Assembly: GCA_023653785.1 (NCBI GenBank)
Contig: JAMKCH010001589.1
Location: forward strand, 105,086 to 169,085
Origin: Ophioderma brevispina
Taxonomy: Eukaryota; Echinodermata; Ophiuroidea; Amphilepidida; Ophiodermatidae
DNA: 64,000 bases
Direction: 5' to 3'
Under the pieces are notes generated by a model. It was not told where the DNA came from. It saw only the letters and a program-made list of their open reading frames with translations, and did no database searches. How positions within the stretch are numbered: position 1 is the stretch's first letter; every line of letters begins with the position of its first letter. Below, piece after piece: positions 60,241 to 64,000 of this stretch. A program made the translations under genes and the position numbers.

Positions 60241-60556
60241 ACCGTGTGTAGCGTTTGATTCTGTATAAATTCCTCAGCCCCACAAAGCAGGCGGTACGCT
60301 CGTTTAACGGTTTAGTCTAGTGAGTAGCTAGTTAGTAATAAAATCGTGCGATCAACGGTAGATAAAATCGTTCGATCAAACCGGTAGCACATCCTCATTT
60401 CCAACGTTATGTCTACAACCAACCCTTGGCGTTTCATGGGGCAAACCCGCGGTGTCATGCATGAAACAGAAGCCCAATGGATACTATGTCCCTAGTAGAA
60501 TATTGGCATTAGTACCACCATTACTTCTACAAGGATTGCAGAGGACAGAATGATGT

Positions 60557-60915
60557 CATAGCTCAAGACCCCCTCCAGCATGTTTTCGCCCTGATCAGAA
60601 CACAATCGGTCCATCACTGTCCGCCGTATCATCCGTTTCCCCGAACGAACGGCGCAGCATGGTGAATCTGAGATTAGCAACGTTGGTTCCGAGACCCTCT
60701 TGCTCTGGTGTTTCAAAAAGTGATTACGGTTGGTGTCCGTCCTTGAATTCATAGCTTCAAGACCCCTCCAGCATTTCGCCCTGATCAGACACAATCGGTC
60801 ATCACGTAGCTCCCGTAATGCTCCCGTGCCTCCCCCGAACGAACGGCGCAGCAATTGTTGATTGAGATTAGCAACAGGGGTTCCGAGGATCCCTTTTGCT
60901 CTGGTTTTTCAAAGT
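60557..60915 (+). repeat. Tandem repeat, 2 units of ~193 bp
   Basis: Both units contain catagct.caagacccc, ctccagcat, cgccctgatcaga, acacaatcggt, ccgaacgaacggcgcagca, gagattagcaac, ggttccgag and ttgctctgg in order. From 60916 to 61251 no further repeat or gene was recognised, apart from a 19-T run near 61110. Confidence 0.8.
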
Positions 60916-61251
60916 CAGTGTCTTGCTTTCATCTGCCTCTACAGCAACTGCAAGGGGTAGGCCTATTAAGTTTTTCTCAGCCTGCAACTAGGGTACTCAT
61001 TCCTACTTTAGCCCGTAACATACCGCGTAGATCAGATGTTAGTTTGAAAACCGTTAGTGGGTTAGCCCCAGTTTCCATCTAACTGGCGAGGGCTCATCAC
61101 ACCGGCCTTTTTTTTTTTTTTTTTACAGCTATGCCCTCATTTCCCGGTCCCCTGCAATTCTTGTTTTGCCACAACTTAGGGGTTAGTATTTAGTCATTGT
61201 TACAACAATCTTCACTCCGGCTTCCGTCAAATTCCTTGTTTCAGAGGAGCA

Positions 61252-61622
61252 TTGCTCGTTCGTTGTATTTAGCCTTAGAGGATTTTTATAACCACCCATT
61301 TAAGGGCTGTGTCATTCATCACACTACCCACTCTTCAAAGCCTAGACTACGCCGGGCAACGAGCGTCCCAGGGACCTGAACTTGCCATACAGCACAAGTT
61401 CCTCACTCAGCAGGACATCGGCCTTGCGTCACCTGTATTCAACTGCTTCCTTACCCTACATTTCCCTCACGCTCTGCTTGTACGTGGGGATTCACGGCTG
61501 GGGCTTTTCCCCGCTTCACTTCAATCATCACTCCCGCTCTGAGGGCATCCCTGGTTATTTGTTTTTTCCTCCTTCTTTTCCTCCGCTTATTCAGCGGGTG
61601 ATATGCGTCTCGATCTGAGTCG
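61252..61622 (-). pseudogene. 28S rRNA 5'-end fragment, degenerate
   Basis: The + strand reads as the reverse complement of the first ~330 bases of animal 28S rRNA in order: gtatttagccttaga, accaccca with ggctg, cctcactcagcaggac, ttccttaccctacatttccc, ggggattcacggctggggct with tttcccc, ctgagggcatccctggttat, tttttcctcc, ctccgcttattcagcgggt, ctcgatctgag. Many small gaps are present, and the very conserved atatgcttaaa stretch is displaced, so it is not a working gene. 28S sequence downstream of this (lower coordinates) is absent. Confidence 0.8.
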
Positions 61623-62027
61623 AAGTCATAAAACATTGAGAATGTTAGGTGTGTCGGTTCCTCGAGCAGCTAACAGGGCCCGCGCCGGCACACACCAGGA
61701 GCGCTTTTCAAGCCTGAGCGGCTCGAAACCTTTCGGGCGGCACCTTACCTTCACCACCCTAGCGCTTCCAGGCGGTCTGATGGGATTTACGGTCAGAACA
61801 GCTTGCGGATTTCCCGCTGGTTCCGCCTCACCCGAACCGTCCCCGTCCGCGCTCTCGTCACGGGACACTACAGGTGTGTGGGGAGGAGTGCCACTTTCTA
61901 TGGCTCCTTTAAACTCGCTCTAGTGTACTCGCTCCGCGCCCGTCTTGCACGGGCAGATTCCGGATGCGGTTACCTTCGTATCCCGCGTATGCGTGTCACC
62001 GCATACGCGATTTCTCGTAATTGTTTA
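61623..62027 (-). other. ITS2-like spacer of the degenerate rDNA
   Basis: Lies between the 28S-like and 5.8S-like segments in the correct order and is GC-rich. Spacers are not conserved enough to check by eye, so this rests on position alone. Confidence 0.55.
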
Positions 62028-62168
62028 CGACCCTCAGACGAACGTGGTCCGGGCCCGCCCCGTTGCCCTGACCGCTATGCGTTCAAAGACCAATGAACAA
62101 TGTCATCGGTTCACGAGCCAAGCGTACCCACACCCGCCAAGGCTAAAACCTACCCGTGGTAAGAGTTA
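62028..62168 (-). pseudogene. 5.8S rRNA, degenerate
   Basis: On + it reads cgaccctcagacgaacgtgg and tccggg, then atgcgttcaaag, caatgaacaatgt, cacgagccaag, ccac.cccgc and taagagtt: the reverse complement of 5.8S from 3' end to 5' start. About 55 bases of the highly conserved middle are missing and other bases are inserted, so it cannot fold normally. Confidence 0.65.
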
Positions 62169-62559
62169 AGACCACTCGCAAGATCAACATTGTGGCCTAC
62201 AATACTCCCGCTTTCCTCGCATCCAGGCGAGCAGGGACGAGGACCTGTCAACCACGTTAGAATGAGGCAGGTTTTTTTCACAGGTATCCCCCGCTATTAT
62301 GTTCACCCTGCAACAATAGTACGCCCAAAAACACGGCGATATGACCTCGCTCCAGTAAGGATCGTGTCTGGCTGTCATAAAGGGTTTATGCCGTTGACTT
62401 GCGTGTTCAACACACATAAGCGTGTTGACTTCGGCGTGTCAACATTCAAGCCTTGTGGTCGCCAGATCTCGGCAGCCTCACCTTGAATACCACTAACGCA
62501 CTCAAACGGACAAGTCAGTTACATATATATATAACCTTAGACAAGCCTGACTATCAGGG
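62169..62559. other. Possible ITS1-position segment; no 18S found
   Basis: ITS1 and then 18S would follow here in a normal minus-strand rDNA unit. The 390 bp are GC-moderate and show no 18S 3'-end words. The satellite begins directly after. Confidence 0.35.
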
Positions 62560-64000
62560 ATTAACCCCTATATAGATACGTTCTGGTCCCAGCCAGGCCC
62601 CAGCCATTACAGGCCGACTTTTCTGCCCTCTGCGCATGTTACATTTTTGTACTCACCAATGTAACGCTACGGAAAGCGTCCCTAGATCAAAATCCAGATT
62701 TCGCATACGGCACACTTCCATTTTTTTAGCTCTCCCAGCGGTGAGAGCTGCTTCCCTGTAAAATCCCACTAGCGGGGAAACCCGGATCTGCTGCGTAACA
62801 AAATGTTGGGCAAAGTGCCTACATATCAGCCGCCAAGACTGGCAAGGGCCCAGCCGGCCCTGGATCAACCAGAACCACTTACCGCTAACGACCAAGGAAG
62901 CGGTCTGCTCTGGACCTTAGTCACTTTTCACCCAACAGTGTACCTATTGGATCTAGGGTGATCTCTTGTAAAGAGCAAGGAAACCATGTCCATGTTCCCT
63001 CTTACGTAATTCACTTTCGTGAATCGGCCATGTCAGACATACCATCCCTCTTATATATATTACGTTTCTGGGTCCCGGGAGCCCGGCCCACCACGCTGCT
63101 ACCGTCCTGCTTTTCTGACCTCTGCGCATGTTACTTTTTGTACACAACCAATGTACGCTACCGAAAAAAAAAGTGTCCCTAGATCAAAATCCAGATTTCG
63201 CATACGGCAGCTTGTCCATTTTTAGCTCTCTCCGCGGATGCCGCTCTTCGGCAAATCATCCACTATGGGAAAACGGCGGGTCTGCTACGAAAAAATGTTG
63301 GCCGTCAAAGGTGTACTACCCCACAGCCTGACAATATCAGCACCGGTTTCATGTCCGGTCTTACCGTATTTCGCTGGCGTGGCCTGTACAGGCGGTCCGC
63401 TCTGGAACTAGTCATTTTTCACCCAACAGTGTACCTTTGGATCTTGGGTGAATCTTCTGGTAAAGAGCAAGGAACTCGGTCATTTTCCGTCTTACCGTAA
63501 TTCACCTTCGTGAATCGGTCATGTCAGACATACCATCCCTCTTATATATATACGTTCTGTGTCTCCGAGCCAGCCCCCAGCCGCTACATGCCGGCTGTTT
63601 CTGACCTCTGCGCATGTTACATTTTTGTACACAACATGTAACGCTACCGAAAGTGCCTAGATCAAAATCAGATTTCGGATACGGCACTTGTCCATTTTTA
63701 CTCTCTCCAGCGGAGGGCCGCTCTCGGTAAAATCATCTACTAGTGGGAAACCGGATAATGGGAATGTAACGGCGGGTCTGCTGCCGAAAAAATGTTGGCG
63801 CAAAGTTGTACTACCCCAAACAGACCGACAAAAATACAGCAACCGGTTCATGTTCCGGTCTTACCGTAATTCGCTCTTTGCCGCTGGCATGGCCAGTACA
63901 GGCGGTCCTCTCTGGACTTAAGTCATTTTTCACCCAACAGTGACCTATGGGATCTTGCGGTGATCTTCTTGGGAAAGAGCAAGGACCAGGTCATGATCCC
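62560..64000 (+). repeat. Satellite-like tandem array, period ~489 bp, reaching the window edge
   Basis: The block ctctgcgcatgttac recurs at about 62629, 63121 and 63607, spacings of about 492 and 486. Each unit has in order a tatatata/acgttctg start, agccagcc/gagcccg, gcgcatgttac, gtaacgctac, cctagatcaaaatc, agatttcg.atacggca, ttttagctctc, aaaatgttgg, ttttcacccaacagtg, tggatct.gggtgatct, aaagagcaagga and a ttcac.ttcgtgaatcgg palindrome. Units differ by many small gaps. The array is cut by the window end. Next to rDNA it may be intergenic-spacer repeat. Confidence 0.85.

Noticed and set aside
62169..64000. 18S rRNA upstream of the 5.8S-like segment
   Set aside because: None of the universally conserved 18S 3'-end words are present. 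The space is filled by an ITS1-sized segment and satellite.
1..64000. Bacterial-type features: operons, ribosome binding sites, CRISPR arrays, phage
   Set aside because: Intron-exon structure, Pol III SINE boxes, eukaryotic transposon classes and rDNA with ITS show nuclear animal DNA. Spaced repeats seen here are microsatellites, minisatellites or satellites.

Overview
This is a stretch of animal nuclear DNA: AT-rich, microsatellite-laden, packed with small inverted-repeat transposons and tRNA-derived SINEs, with short exons in multi-kilobase introns. The mix (PIF/Harbinger, hAT-like and Mutator-like elements, a DIRS-like retroelement, tRNA SINEs, a LINE remnant) suits a marine invertebrate. 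An echinoderm or other invertebrate deuterostome is my best guess, but nothing here fixes the species.

The one host gene I can support runs on the + strand through the middle of the window. Three exons (32513-32634, 39355-39507, 50910-51046) join in consistent reading phase. They encode the linker before the PH-BEACH module, and the start of that module, of a neurobeachin/LRBA family protein, a large BEACH-domain scaffold of vesicle traffic. The introns between them are 6.7 and 11.4 kb. The next expected conserved exon was not found before the window ends. One open segment with a good acceptor and an in-frame stop (52641-52775) could be an alternative last exon.

Layout. 1-32512: noncoding DNA, upstream or large intron, with many small elements and one 6.9-kb element (10726-17632). 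That element has inverted terminal repeats and an internal segment complementary to both of its ends, the architecture of DIRS-type tyrosine-recombinase retroelements. It sits inside a MITE that also carries a second insertion. 32513-51046: neurobeachin/LRBA exons and repeat-rich introns, including a broken Harbinger element with a Myb/SANT-like gene fragment and a LINE remnant. 51047-58927: AT-rich noncoding DNA with a MITE/tandem-duplication/Harbinger series whose order of events can be read. 58928-64000: a GC-richer block of minisatellite, a foldback element, tandem repeats, a degenerate minus-strand 28S/ITS2/5.8S rDNA fragment, and about three copies of a ~489-bp satellite reaching the window edge.

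Most open frames in the window are chance, SINE- or satellite-derived and were not annotated. Repeat family letters (A to I) are local labels for copies recognised within this window. They are not database names.
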